The position numbers were made by a program, and so were the translations under genes. Of a DNA stretch of 40,152 nt, positions 26,415 through 33,637 are shown one piece after another; position 1 is the first letter of the stretch, and the number at the start of each line of letters is the position of its first letter. The notes beneath the pieces are model-generated. The model was not told where the DNA came from. It did no database searches and was given only the letters and a program-made list of their open reading frames with translations. The stretch comes from Candidatus Poribacteria bacterium (lineage in GTDB: Bacteria > Poribacteria > WGA-4E > WGA-3G), in contig JAJEDB010000064.1 of NCBI GenBank assembly GCA_022821725.1, positions 1-40,152 on the forward strand, written 5' to 3'.

Positions 26415-26530
26415 TAGTTGTCGGTTGTCAGTTGTCAGTCTTCGGTTAAGAGGTTATCGTCTAATAGACCGATCTTGTTACCGAGAACCGAGAACCGAAA
26501 GGATTGCGTAGCAATCCGAACCGACAACTA
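26415..26530 (-). repeat. Mini inverted-repeat element between ruvA and ruvB
   Basis: TAGTTGTCGGTT at 26415-26426 is the perfect inverted repeat of AACCGACAACTA at 26519-26530. Inside is a hairpin GGATTGC-GTA-GCAATCC (26501-26517), with repeated GTTGTCAG and GAGAACCG units around it. One terminal repeat includes the ruvA stop codon (26530-26528), so the element supplies the end of that gene. It is related to the repeats at 1299 and 2235. Confidence 0.7.
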
Positions 26531-27130
26531 TTTCCTGATATATCGGAGTGCTTGCGCTATGAGGTTTTCTCGTTGCGCAGACTCACCGAGAATTTGTTGC
26601 GCCTTATCGACGGCTTGCTCTGCTTCAAGTTCCGATGCACCGAGGGTATTGACGAGGATTTGGATCGCCTCTGCGACCGGAGCACCAACGGGTTTTCCGA
26701 GATCGACATCGCCTTCGAGTTTCAATTTCATAATGTTCTTTTTAAGTTTGGTGATGATGACTTGGGCGAGGTCTTTGCCTAAACGTGGGACCCGCATGAG
26801 GGTCGTTGCATCTCCGCGATGGACGGCGCGTTGGAATTGTGAGGGTGACAGCCGCGCGACAATGTTTTGTGCGAGGGCGGGGCCTACACCTGAGACCGTC
26901 AGCGCCAATTCAAAAACTTTGCGTCCGTCCTTTGAGGTGAACCCGTAGAGCGTAATTTTGTTGTCGCGGTTTTGATGATAGTATGTATAAAGGGTAACGG
27001 TATCGCCTATGTGGGGTAAATCCGTTACGGTTCTCGGTGACACGTCGATCGTATATCCAATGCCGTTTACATCTACAATCACCTGTGTTGTTTCCTTATC
27101 TGCGAGAACCCCTTTGATATAAGAAATCAT
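26528..27130 (-). CDS. ruvA: Holliday junction DNA-binding protein RuvA
   Basis: The 200-aa protein binds four-way junctions and loads RuvB. It begins MISYIKGVLADKETTQVIVDVNGIGYTIDV (OB fold), followed by YTYYHQNRDNKITLYGF, the helix-hairpin-helix regions VSGVGPALAQNIV and RVPRLGKDLAQVII, and a C-terminal domain III after an acidic linker. Length and motifs are normal. The ATG is preceded directly by CCGCAAGGGAAAATTAAAAT, so its ribosome site is a copy of the dispersed repeat. Confidence 0.96.
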   Translation of the reverse strand: MISYIKGVLADKETTQVIVDVNGIGYTIDVSPRTVTDLPHIGDTVTLYTYYHQNRDNKITLYGFTSKDGRKVFELALTVSGVGPALAQNIVARLSPSQFQRAVHRGDATTLMRVPRLGKDLAQVIITKLKKNIMKLKLEGDVDLGKPVGAPVAEAIQILVNTLGASELEAEQAVDKAQQILGESAQRENLIAQALRYIRK

Positions 27131-27228
27131 ATTTTAATTTTCCCTTGCGGAGGAACGGCGGGCATCTCGACTTTTACCTGCGTTTCTCAAATCCGCCTGC
27201 GCCGATGTTGCAGGCTACAGGTTTGGGG
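27131..27228 (-). repeat. Repeat-derived leader of ruvA
   Basis: On the minus strand the blocks are GTAGCCTGCAAC, GCAGGCGGATTTGAGAAACG and CCGCAAGGGAAAATTAAAAT, ending at the ruvA ATG. The block order matches the leader of the Yip1-like gene at 4656-4743. AAGGG serves as Shine-Dalgarno sequence. Confidence 0.7.
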
Positions 27229-27274
27229 CTAACACTCCCTCTTTGCTGATGGCTGATGGCTGATCGCTGACAAC

Positions 27275-27297
27275 CATATTTTAATTTTTCCTTTGCG
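27275..27297 (-). repeat. Repeat tail forming the ruvC stop
   Basis: Minus-strand CGCAAAGGAAAAATTAAAATATG resembles the repeat core. The ruvC stop TAA (27283-27281) lies inside AATTAAAA, so the last codons of RuvC (TQRKN) are encoded by repeat-like sequence. Just downstream is GATGGCTGATGGCTGATCGCTGA, a short tandem of the same kind of intergenic repeats. Confidence 0.45.
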
Positions 27298-27826
27298 TAT
27301 ATTTTTCACGGCGTTGAAGGACTTTATAAGAACGGGCATGGCAGAGTGCGAGCGCGAGCGCATCTGCTGCGTGATCAGGACGCGGCGGTTCCTTGAGTTT
27401 TAGCAGGGCTTGTGTCATCTTCTCCATCTGGGATTTTGTGGCTTTTCCGTAACCTACAACTGCCTGTTTAACTTGGGTAGGTGTGTATACAGTAACGGGG
27501 CAGTCCGCATTCGCGGCTGCGAGTTTCACGATCCCTTTAACTTCACCTACGGCGAACGCACTACTTGTATTTTTACTGAAAAAAATATCCTCAAGCACGA
27601 CACTCTCAATAGCGAATTTGGTGATCAAATGGGTTACGGTATCGTAGATGTGTTTCAACCGCAACTCCGACGCTGTTTTTGGGCTGGTTCTGATATTTCC
27701 GAAACCCCGCGAAACGAGACGGTTCGCGTGCGCTTCAACCACGCCGTATCCAGTATTCGCAATACCCGGATCAATGCCAAGAATCTTTTTAATGTTCCTT
27801 GCGGTTCGATGAGGTGGGTTTTGCAT
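27281..27826 (-). CDS. ruvC: Holliday junction resolvase RuvC
   Basis: The 181-aa endonuclease resolves Holliday junctions delivered by RuvAB. The acidic active site is visible as D19 (ILGIDPG), E79 (VVLEDIFF) and D151/D155 (PDHAADALALALCHAR), with the usual TPTQVKQAVVGYGKATKSQM loop. The family normally starts within a few residues of ILGIDPG; here the extra MQNPPHRTARNIK is encoded by a dispersed repeat copy (27862-27791). That copy also supplies GGGAAGGAATATCAA as ribosome site before ATG 27826. Confidence 0.96.
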   Translation of the reverse strand: MQNPPHRTARNIKKILGIDPGIANTGYGVVEAHANRLVSRGFGNIRTSPKTASELRLKHIYDTVTHLITKFAIESVVLEDIFFSKNTSSAFAVGEVKGIVKLAAANADCPVTVYTPTQVKQAVVGYGKATKSQMEKMTQALLKLKEPPRPDHAADALALALCHARSYKVLQRREKYTQRKN

Positions 27827-27862
27827 TTGATATTCCTTCCCGTAGACCCGTCCTCCACTACG
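27791..27862 (-). repeat. Gene-start repeat (R4) providing the ruvC start
   Basis: On the minus strand: GTAGTGGAGGACGGG, TCTACGGGAAGGAATATCAA, ATG, CAAAACCCACCTCATCGAA, CCGCAAGGAACATTAAAAAG. The first AAGGA with seven-base spacing serves the ATG at 27826; the second AAGGA is translated as part of RuvC. Confidence 0.75.
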
Positions 27863-27893
27863 TTGCGGACTATGTTTTTGATGCTATGAAGGA

Positions 27894-27934
27894 TTTTTAA
27901 TGTTCCTTGCGGTTTGGTGAGGTGGGTTTTGCAT
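27894..27934 (-). repeat. Gene-start repeat (R5), second copy between yebC and ruvC
   Basis: On the minus strand ATGCAAAACCCACCTCACC, AAACCGCAAGGAACATTAAAAAT begins four bases after the yebC stop. It is nearly identical to the inner part of R4, about 30 bases upstream of it in transcription order, so the two form a tandem pair. Confidence 0.75.
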
Positions 27935-27937
27935 GGG

Positions 27938-28684
27938 TTAAGCTGCAGCTTCTAACAGGTTATCGGGAATATCGAAATTGGCGTAGACTTTCTGAACATC
28001 ATCGAGTTCGTCGAGAGCGTCCATGAGACGTAGCATCCGTTCCGCCTCTTTCCCTTCAAGTTTCACGGTGTTTTGCGGAATCATGCTAATTTCAGCGAGT
28101 TGAATTTCAGCGGATGTTTCTTGAACTGCCGTTAAGACGCTATCGAACGTCTCAAAGGGTGTGATAATTTCCATACCTGTTTCGGAGGCGGTTACATCTT
28201 CAGCACCGGCTTCAACTGCGATGAGGAACAGTTCTTCTTCATCAATACTATCAGGTGTAACAACGATCAATCCGCATTTATCAAAACCCCATGCGACACA
28301 TCCCCGCTCTCCGATTCTGCCTTCGTGTTTGCTGAAAGCGTGTCGAATGTCTGCGACCGCTCGGTTGCGGTTGTCGGTCAGCACTTCTATCATGAGTGCG
28401 ACACCCCCCGGTCCGTAGCCCTCATAAAGAATTTCCTCGTAGGTTTCACCCTCAAGCTCACCCGTGCCGCGAAGGATGGCTTTCTCAATGTTATCATTCG
28501 GGACGTTGCTTGATTTTGCCGCTGCAATTGCGGTGCGGAGTCGTGGGTTCATGTCTATATCCCTGCCACCGACGCGCGCTGCTGCGGTAATCTCTTTCAC
28601 CAACTTTGAGAAGAGTTTGCCGCGTCTGGAATCGTTTGCTGCTTTTTTATGTTTGATTGTTGACCATTTGGAGTGTCCTGACAT
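27938..28684 (-). CDS. yebC: YebC/PmpR-family regulator/translation factor
   Basis: The 248-aa protein begins [28 protein letters not shown], unmistakable for the YebC/TACO1 family. Further signs are [42 protein letters not shown] and FDKCGLIVV. Family members act as transcription regulators or help ribosomes through difficult peptides. It is the first gene of the row leading to ruvCAB-queA-yajC, an arrangement seen in many bacteria. GAAAGGATACACACC precedes the ATG. Confidence 0.96.
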   Translation of the reverse strand: MSGHSKWSTIKHKKAANDSRRGKLFSKLVKEITAAARVGGRDIDMNPRLRTAIAAAKSSNVPNDNIEKAILRGTGELEGETYEEILYEGYGPGGVALMIEVLTDNRNRAVADIRHAFSKHEGRIGERGCVAWGFDKCGLIVVTPDSIDEEELFLIAVEAGAEDVTASETGMEIITPFETFDSVLTAVQETSAEIQLAEISMIPQNTVKLEGKEAERMLRLMDALDELDDVQKVYANFDIPDNLLEAAA

Positions 28685-28814
28685 GGTGTGTATCCTTTCT
28701 GATTTATTTAATTAATATAGCATAAGATGGAAAAAGATGAAACTAAAATCTGCGCTGTGTGTGACGTTACGATTCCCTTTCAGGGAATTTAACCCATTGC
28801 GAATCATTTAAAAA

Positions 28815-28844
28815 TTGGACAAAACTTGAAATCTGTGCTAAACT
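28815..28844 (+). promoter_or_regulatory. Possible promoter for the zinc-ribbon gene
   Basis: TTGGAC at 28815-28820 and TAAACT at 28839-28844 are 18 bases apart, with TGTGC directly before the -10 box, as in several other promoters in the window. The ATG is at 28883. Confidence 0.45.
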
Positions 28845-28882
28845 TGTTACATCCTTCGTTTTAGGAGTCTGTATAGGGTGCT

Positions 28883-29665
28883 ATGTTACCTTTTATTTTA
28901 AAAATCGCGGACCAACCGATAGAGCGTTTGCAGCATATCAATGATGAAAACCATCCCATTGATGTTGATGTGCAAATGGAGCTTTACTCGCGGGAAATTG
29001 ACCGTGCCGATAGGGAGCGGACGGCGCAACCTCGGCGGTTAAGCCAATTAATCTTGGACGAAGCCACTGAGAACGCTTATGCCGAATTTACCGGGTTCCT
29101 CCAGGATAGTGCGGAGCCGGCGGCTTTTCTGCCGTTTGAACGCCTCTCTCAACATCCGTGTCGGCAATATGCCTTGATTCTGTCTGCGTCCTCTTCTCAC
29201 GAACTCTTTGAAATCTGCCAGATGCAACCCGATACAAGTCCTTCTGTTCTGCACTATGGAGGCTATGAGATAGCAATCAAACCGCGCAGATACATTTTGG
29301 ATACCGCTGCGTATCTGGTGGCACCGGATAAATATACGCTTTTTATACGACAGGTACGGGAAGACGATACAATTCGGGTCTATCGTAGCGATTTTATCAA
29401 TCTCACTCGAAATTCACCACCCCCGTTCAAACTCGAGACCCGCGAGATAATTGAGAATGTCCAATTGGAACTCGTGGGAGAACAGGGGCAGGCTTTGCCG
29501 ATAGAGCAATTGCTCATGTTCCCACCGAGTACCGAAGAGGCGAACGCCCTTCGCCCTATAAAGTGTCCAGAGTGTGGAGGACGTGTGCGCCAACTCGGCA
29601 GAGAAGGCGTTTTCTGCCTTGAGTGCGATTGGGATAACCTACCCCCCCTGAAATATCCACGATGA
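28883..29665 (+). CDS. Uncharacterised protein with C-terminal zinc ribbon
   Basis: The 260-aa protein was not recognised. Its last 35 residues hold C228-PE-C231 and C245-LE-C248, a four-cysteine zinc ribbon of the kind found in nucleic-acid-binding or scaffold proteins. The rest is soluble, with mixed alpha/beta segments (for example YILDTAAYLVAPDKYTLFIRQ). No signal peptide is present. It lies alone, divergent from yebC and convergent with the PAP2-like gene. Confidence 0.65.
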   Translation: MLPFILKIADQPIERLQHINDENHPIDVDVQMELYSREIDRADRERTAQPRRLSQLILDEATENAYAEFTGFLQDSAEPAAFLPFERLSQHPCRQYALILSASSSHELFEICQMQPDTSPSVLHYGGYEIAIKPRRYILDTAAYLVAPDKYTLFIRQVREDDTIRVYRSDFINLTRNSPPPFKLETREIIENVQLELVGEQGQALPIEQLLMFPPSTEEANALRPIKCPECGGRVRQLGREGVFCLECDWDNLPPLKYPR

Positions 29666-29714
29666 TGGGACAAAACGGAAGACCAAAAGAACGCAGCCCA
29701 AGCATCGCGCCGGG

Positions 29715-29781
29715 CGGATCTACGGGAAGAAACATTAAGTGTCTAACCCACCTCACCGAACCGCAAGGAAAATTAAAAAAA
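29715..29781 (+). repeat. Gene-start repeat (R3), no gene following
   Basis: GGATCTACGGGAAGAAACATTAAGTG, TCTAACCCACCTCACCGAA and CCGCAAGGAAAATTAAAAAAA. The copy keeps the reading frame STGRNIK...THLTEPQGKLKK found in other copies, but it lies between convergent genes. Confidence 0.7.
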
Positions 29782-29797
29782 TCAAGGTGCTTGTCTT

Positions 29798-30412
29798 CTA
29801 ACTTTGACCCCCAAGGTTCGCCATATACAAAATGAATACCGTGTTGCCAACAGCGAGCACTGCACCGACGACGGTTTGGAGAAGTGTGTGTCGTTTTCGG
29901 TAAACCCGCGCCCAAGCAATCAGCGGTGTCAGCAGAAATAACCAGCCGAATTGTGGGTTCACGAGCATGACGAGAACGGTCACACATCCGGTGGCGACGC
30001 TGCTGTGAAAGCTGATTTTCCACATCGGGGTAATTGCAGAAAAAATAAGACTATTTACAATGTAAGCAATGCCTGCCCAGACGATTTCCCGTGCCGCACC
30101 CAGCTGATGTAGTAGAACAGTTCCGACAACCATACTGATGACTGTACAGCATAAAGGCAGAAGCCGCTCTTCCCGGTTGTGCAAGTGCAGATCGCTGACT
30201 TTAGCATACCGAGCCATCACCGCGATTGATAATACCGGTAGCACGGTAACAAATAGGACAACAATTACCAACCAGCGGAGTGCATATTGGGGATCCGCGT
30301 GTTTTTGGATAACACCAACAGCGGTTGCGATTGGAACCAAAAATGGACTGAAGAGAACAGAAGTGCCCCACGCGATGCGCGCCGGCATTGTCGATAAATC
30401 GCTACGCTCCAT
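29798..30412 (-). CDS. PAP2-like polytopic membrane protein
   Basis: The 204-aa protein starts at ATG 30412, three bases after the stop of the peroxiredoxin gene, so both are on one transcript. It has about six membrane helices. KISFHSSVATG and WARVYRKRHTLLQTVVGA stand where type 2 phosphatidic acid phosphatases have PSGH and SRxxxxxHxxxD, but the motifs are altered (Gln in place of the last Asp). It may be a diverged lipid phosphatase or an inactive relative. Any link to redox defence is only suggested by the shared operon. Confidence 0.65.
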   Translation of the reverse strand: MERSDLSTMPARIAWGTSVLFSPFLVPIATAVGVIQKHADPQYALRWLVIVVLFVTVLPVLSIAVMARYAKVSDLHLHNREERLLPLCCTVISMVVGTVLLHQLGAAREIVWAGIAYIVNSLIFSAITPMWKISFHSSVATGCVTVLVMLVNPQFGWLFLLTPLIAWARVYRKRHTLLQTVVGAVLAVGNTVFILYMANLGGQS

Positions 30413-30415
30413 CAA

Positions 30416-31426
30416 TTAATTTGACGTTTCCGAATTTTTGAAGAAATCAATTAAATCCGCACCGTGTGTGCTTGCGTTGACCTCTTTATCAATTTCAAGA
30501 ATCTTCCCTGTTTTATCAATGATAACAGCTAACCGTTGAATCTTTCCATCTGGGGCATTCGTCGCACCAAAGAGGAGTGCGAGGTTCCGTCCAGTGTCTA
30601 CCAAGAGCGGGAAATTCAACTGATTTTCTTCCGAAAATTTTTGGTGCGAAGCCGCATCATTCGACGTAATCCCAAAAATCTGTGCATCATATTTCTCAAA
30701 ACGACTCAACTCATCACGGAGTGAGCAAACTTGAGCCGTTCAGCCACGCCCAAAATCGCGTGGATAGAAGGCTAACACGACATTCTTTTTCTGGTGTAAT
30801 TCACTGAGTTGGTGCGTTTTACCGGTCCCATCGGCTGCAATGAAATCTGGGGCGGGTTGCCCAACCTCTATCTTTGGTAAGACTTCCTTAAGCAGGGCTG
30901 CGACATCTTCACCGTGCGTTTTGACATTGACATCCGTATCAATGGCACGGATGTATCCCGCTTTATCAATGATGAAAGTTACCCGTTTTGAGGCATTGAA
31001 ACTTTCAATGATACCGCTATACTGGTTGCTCACCTCAAATTCGGTATCGGCTAAGAGTGAAAATCCGAATTTCTGTTCTGTCCGAAACCGCTTGTGCGAT
31101 TCGACGGAATCAACACTGACCCCGAAAAGGACACTTCCGGTCGCTTCTATCTCGCTCAAATTATCCCGGAGCGAGCAAAGTTCAGTCGTTCATCCGCCTG
31201 TAAAATCTTTTGGATAGAAAGCGAGAACGATATTCTGCTTCCCTAAATAGTCGCTGAGACTCCGCTCAACGCCTTCTTCATCTTTTAATGTGAAATCGGG
31301 GGCAACCATGCCCACTTTTAGTGTGTTTGGCGTTGTCACTGCTTCCTCCCCTGAAGCTGCTGGAATCAAAATCGCTGTTATGAGGATAACAGCCCAGACG
31401 CTTGCATTCAACCGCGTTTGAAACAT
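30416..31426 (-). CDS. Secreted tandem peroxiredoxin with two selenocysteines (UGA readthrough)
   Basis: One frame of 337 codons runs from ATG 31426 to TAA 30418-30416, interrupted only by two in-frame TGA codons (31192-31190 and 30742-30740). It encodes a signal peptide (about residues 1-26, ending AASG) and two BCP/AhpC-type peroxiredoxin domains (about 37-182 and 186-336). The TGAs fall at residues 79 and 229, exactly the peroxidatic position: FYPKDFTGG-U-TTELCSLRD and FYPRDFGRG-U-TAQVCSLRD. A cysteine five residues later (84 and 234) fits the resolving Cys of BCP. Such enzymes reduce peroxides. The Sec assignment is inferred from position and the hairpins after each TGA. UGA is a normal stop elsewhere here (transketolase), and the sel genes are not in the window. 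Confidence 0.85.
30705..30742 (-). promoter_or_regulatory. SECIS-like hairpin after the second UGA
   Basis: Starting 15 bases after the TGA, the RNA reads CUCACUC, loop CGUGAU, then GAG-U-UGAG: a 7-bp stem with one bulged U. The loop begins 22 bases after the UGA and has G and U near its top, as expected of bacterial SECIS elements read by SelB. Confidence 0.6.
31151..31192 (-). promoter_or_regulatory. SECIS-like hairpin after the first UGA
   Basis: Starting 15 bases after the TGA, CUCGCUC (31175-31169) pairs perfectly with GAGCGAG (31157-31151) around an 11-base loop CGGGAUAAUUU. The loop begins 22 bases after the UGA, the same spacing as in the second hairpin, with G residues at its 5' side. 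Confidence 0.65.
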
Positions 31427-31462
31427 CGCGTTATGCCTCCGGTGGATATGTTAGTTAATAAA

Positions 31463-31491
31463 ATTATACGCTATTTTGCTATAGCTGTCAA
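31463..31491 (-). promoter_or_regulatory. Consensus promoter of the selenoprotein operon
   Basis: On the minus strand TTGACA (31491-31486) and TATAAT (31468-31463) match the sigma70 consensus perfectly with 17-base spacing. The ATG is about 37 bases downstream of the -10 box, after a CCGGAGG ribosome site. This predicts strong constitutive expression. Confidence 0.8.
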
Positions 31492-31543
31492 GTAAATTTG
31501 CGTTTAGCATGCCCCTGATTTGGGCTTCGGTGACGGCGTGATT

Positions 31544-32407
31544 TCAGTTGGAAATGATACCTTTTTCTTCAAGCCATACCTTCAAAGGCACGTCTACATC
31601 TTTGGGTGTAAAATGCCCATTTGCGTTGGTGCCACCCCCAAGTAACTGCTGTCGAATCGGATCGTTCCGTTCAAACATCTCTGAGGGTATGGTCATATCG
31701 TCCTTACTCCGTAGCCATCGGTAGCCGTATCCGTAAAAAAGTCCTTTTCGGGTGATGTCTGAATCGTTTTCGCTGCGGGCATGCCATATCCGTCGATCGA
31801 AAAAGACTGCGTCCCCGGGCTTGCAGCAGACGGGCGTTGCCCTGTCTGGCATCGAACCGTCTTCGGGTCGATCGAGTTTATCCCAGAGATGGCTTCCGGG
31901 TATGACGTAGAAATTGCCGCGCCCGACTTCAGAGCAGTCGGATAACCAATAAACGACTTTTATGGAAAGACGAGGTCGCGGTGAACTTTCGATCTCAAAG
32001 TTGACGCGTCCACTGTCCTGATGCCAGCCAAGTGGGCCGGGGTTACCGCGAACCGCATCCGGGCGCGGCGGTGTGATGATGAAATGGCTGTGATACGAGT
32101 AAATATTCCATCCCAAGATTCCCCAGACCTTCGGGAACGTTTTATACCAATCCAAAATATTCACGAAAGCCTGGTCTGTGCCGAGAAAATTCGGATAGAA
32201 AAAATTGTTATGTGCAGTAAGTTGGCTCTTGCTGTATGGATCGTAACCAGCGTCAAGATGGTTTTGGTAGATGTCGTCTACCTTTGTCTCAAGCCGTTCG
32301 ACGAGATCTGGCGGGAGCGCGTCTTCAACGGTAAAATACCCGTTTTCATTCAACTCGCGAAGTTGTTCGTTAGTAATCTGATGTTGTAGATGGCGTTCGT
32401 CAAGCAT
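31544..32407 (-). CDS. PhyH family protein 3
   Basis: The 287-aa Fe(II)/2-oxoglutarate oxygenase has its iron triad at H129-Q-D131 (LGWHQDSGR) and H209 (RRIWHARS), with Arg220 positioned for 2-oxoglutarate. SEVGRGNFYVIPGSHLWDKL is the usual family segment. The gene starts 45 bases after the Gfo/Idh/MocA stop on the same strand, so the two probably form a two-gene operon for oxidising a common compound. Substrate unknown. Confidence 0.88.
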   Translation of the reverse strand: MLDERHLQHQITNEQLRELNENGYFTVEDALPPDLVERLETKVDDIYQNHLDAGYDPYSKSQLTAHNNFFYPNFLGTDQAFVNILDWYKTFPKVWGILGWNIYSYHSHFIITPPRPDAVRGNPGPLGWHQDSGRVNFEIESSPRPRLSIKVVYWLSDCSEVGRGNFYVIPGSHLWDKLDRPEDGSMPDRATPVCCKPGDAVFFDRRIWHARSENDSDITRKGLFYGYGYRWLRSKDDMTIPSEMFERNDPIRQQLLGGGTNANGHFTPKDVDVPLKVWLEEKGIISN

Positions 32408-32452
32408 AGGTTAAATCTCCACTGTGTGATGTTTTCCAAGGACACGAATCGG

Positions 32453-33406
32453 TTAGTCCGGTAGCGGACCCTCTATCTGGTCAACAAAACGAATAGAATT
32501 TATAACATCACGGAGGTCTGTGAGCGGGACTTGCCGGTTACGGACGCACTCGACGAAATGGCGATGCATCGTCAGCACGCCTTCATAGTTCGGTGTATCG
32601 CGCTGGTCCACACCGTCAACTTCCCAACCTCCCATAACACTTCTGTCGTTGTCCTCATAAATTTCGATTTCTTCTGGGATTTTCATGTAACAGCCGATGC
32701 CGACACCGTGCAATTCGGAGCGCAACACGCGTCCCCCGGATGCACGACTTCCAAAAAGCACACCTGTAACGTTGTTATCGAACCGGACAAAGGCGGTGTA
32801 GAAATTGCGTTGTTCGGCATCGAATGTGTCGCGATGCGCCGTAACTTCCACGGGTTCACCACCTGCCATATAGCGGAGGAGATCGACCACGTGGCAGACA
32901 TCGTTCCAAAGCGTTGTCGTAAATTCTCGGTTTCCCCCGAGCATTTGCTTGTTAAAGGTGGTGACGGCTAACGTAACGGGTCCCTTCTCTGCGACGCGGC
33001 GCATCGCTTCGCGTGTAACGGCGGCATATCTCCGCTGAAACCCGACCATGCAATAGACATCGTTGGCGACCGCTGCCTCAAGGAGTTGTTGCGTTTCATC
33101 GCTATTCGCACCGGGTGGTTTTTCGATGAACAGATGCTTGCCGGCGTTGAGGCAATCCAGAGCGGGTTGTAAAATCCACTTCTCGTTCATCACACAATAA
33201 ACGACGTCTAAGTCTAAGGTGTCCAGCATCTTCCGGTGGTCTGTGAAGGTGTGCGGAAACTCGTATTTCTGGGCAACTTGTGCGAGTTTCTCTTCGTCGA
33301 GTTCACAGGCGCCAAGCATCTCGACATCATCTTCCAGTCGATTTACGTTTGGATAATGCGCGCCTTGACTGCGTCCCCCTGCACCGATAAATCCTGCTTT
33401 AAGCAT
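32453..33406 (-). CDS. Gfo/Idh/MocA family oxidoreductase
   Basis: The 317-aa NAD(P)-dependent dehydrogenase begins LKAGFIGAGGRSQGAHYPNV, the Rossmann glycine motif, followed by DLDVVYCVMNEK and GKHLFIEKPPG with the conserved EKP lysine. The C-terminal alpha/beta domain contains WNDVCHVVDLLRYMAGGEP with the likely catalytic His. Such enzymes oxidise or reduce sugars, inositols and related compounds. The PhyH gene follows on the same transcript. GGAGAAAGGTCACA lies just upstream of the ATG. Confidence 0.9.
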   Translation of the reverse strand: MLKAGFIGAGGRSQGAHYPNVNRLEDDVEMLGACELDEEKLAQVAQKYEFPHTFTDHRKMLDTLDLDVVYCVMNEKWILQPALDCLNAGKHLFIEKPPGANSDETQQLLEAAVANDVYCMVGFQRRYAAVTREAMRRVAEKGPVTLAVTTFNKQMLGGNREFTTTLWNDVCHVVDLLRYMAGGEPVEVTAHRDTFDAEQRNFYTAFVRFDNNVTGVLFGSRASGGRVLRSELHGVGIGCYMKIPEEIEIYEDNDRSVMGGWEVDGVDQRDTPNYEGVLTMHRHFVECVRNRQVPLTDLRDVINSIRFVDQIEGPLPD

Positions 33407-33463
33407 TGTGACCTTTCTCCTTCGTCTCCGTGTTCGCTAAATTTTGTGCGTCAGAGTATCCAT

Positions 33464-33492
33464 ACTTTAGCACAAGGCGCAATTGATTTCAA
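33464..33492 (-). promoter_or_regulatory. Promoter for the Gfo/Idh/MocA-PhyH operon
   Basis: On the minus strand TTGAAA (33492-33487) and TAAAGT (33469-33464) are 17 bases apart with TTGTGC just before the -10 box. Confidence 0.55.
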
Positions 33493-33538
33493 GAAAATTC
33501 TTTAAACATTAAGTGTTGCTCGCGTATCATCGAAAAGT

Positions 33539-33567
33539 TTGATTTTCGCAATCTTTTGTGCTATTCT
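33539..33567 (+). promoter_or_regulatory. Possible promoter upstream of PhyH 4
   Basis: TTGATT at 33539-33544 and TATTCT at 33562-33567 are 17 bases apart, again with TTGTGC before the -10 box. The next gene starts 340 bases on, with a repeat element between, so the link is uncertain. Confidence 0.4.
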
Positions 33568-33637
33568 TAAAACTACATTATTCTTCAGGTGGTCAGGATA
33601 TTTCTTTGATTTAAGATAAGTTCGATAACAGAAGTAG

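Noticed and set aside
27655..27858. Minus-strand 67-codon frame overlapping ruvC (reading THLIEPQGTLKRF)
   Set aside because: It is the alternative frame of the repeat running into ruvC; downstream it has only shadow sequence. Kept as evidence for the repeat's open frame, not as a gene.
30416..31426. Three separate short genes or a decayed pseudogene with two stops
   Set aside because: All pieces are in one frame, with no frameshift or other stop. Both TGA codons sit at the catalytic position of homologous domains, each followed by a hairpin at equal distance, and the gene has a perfect promoter and ribosome site.
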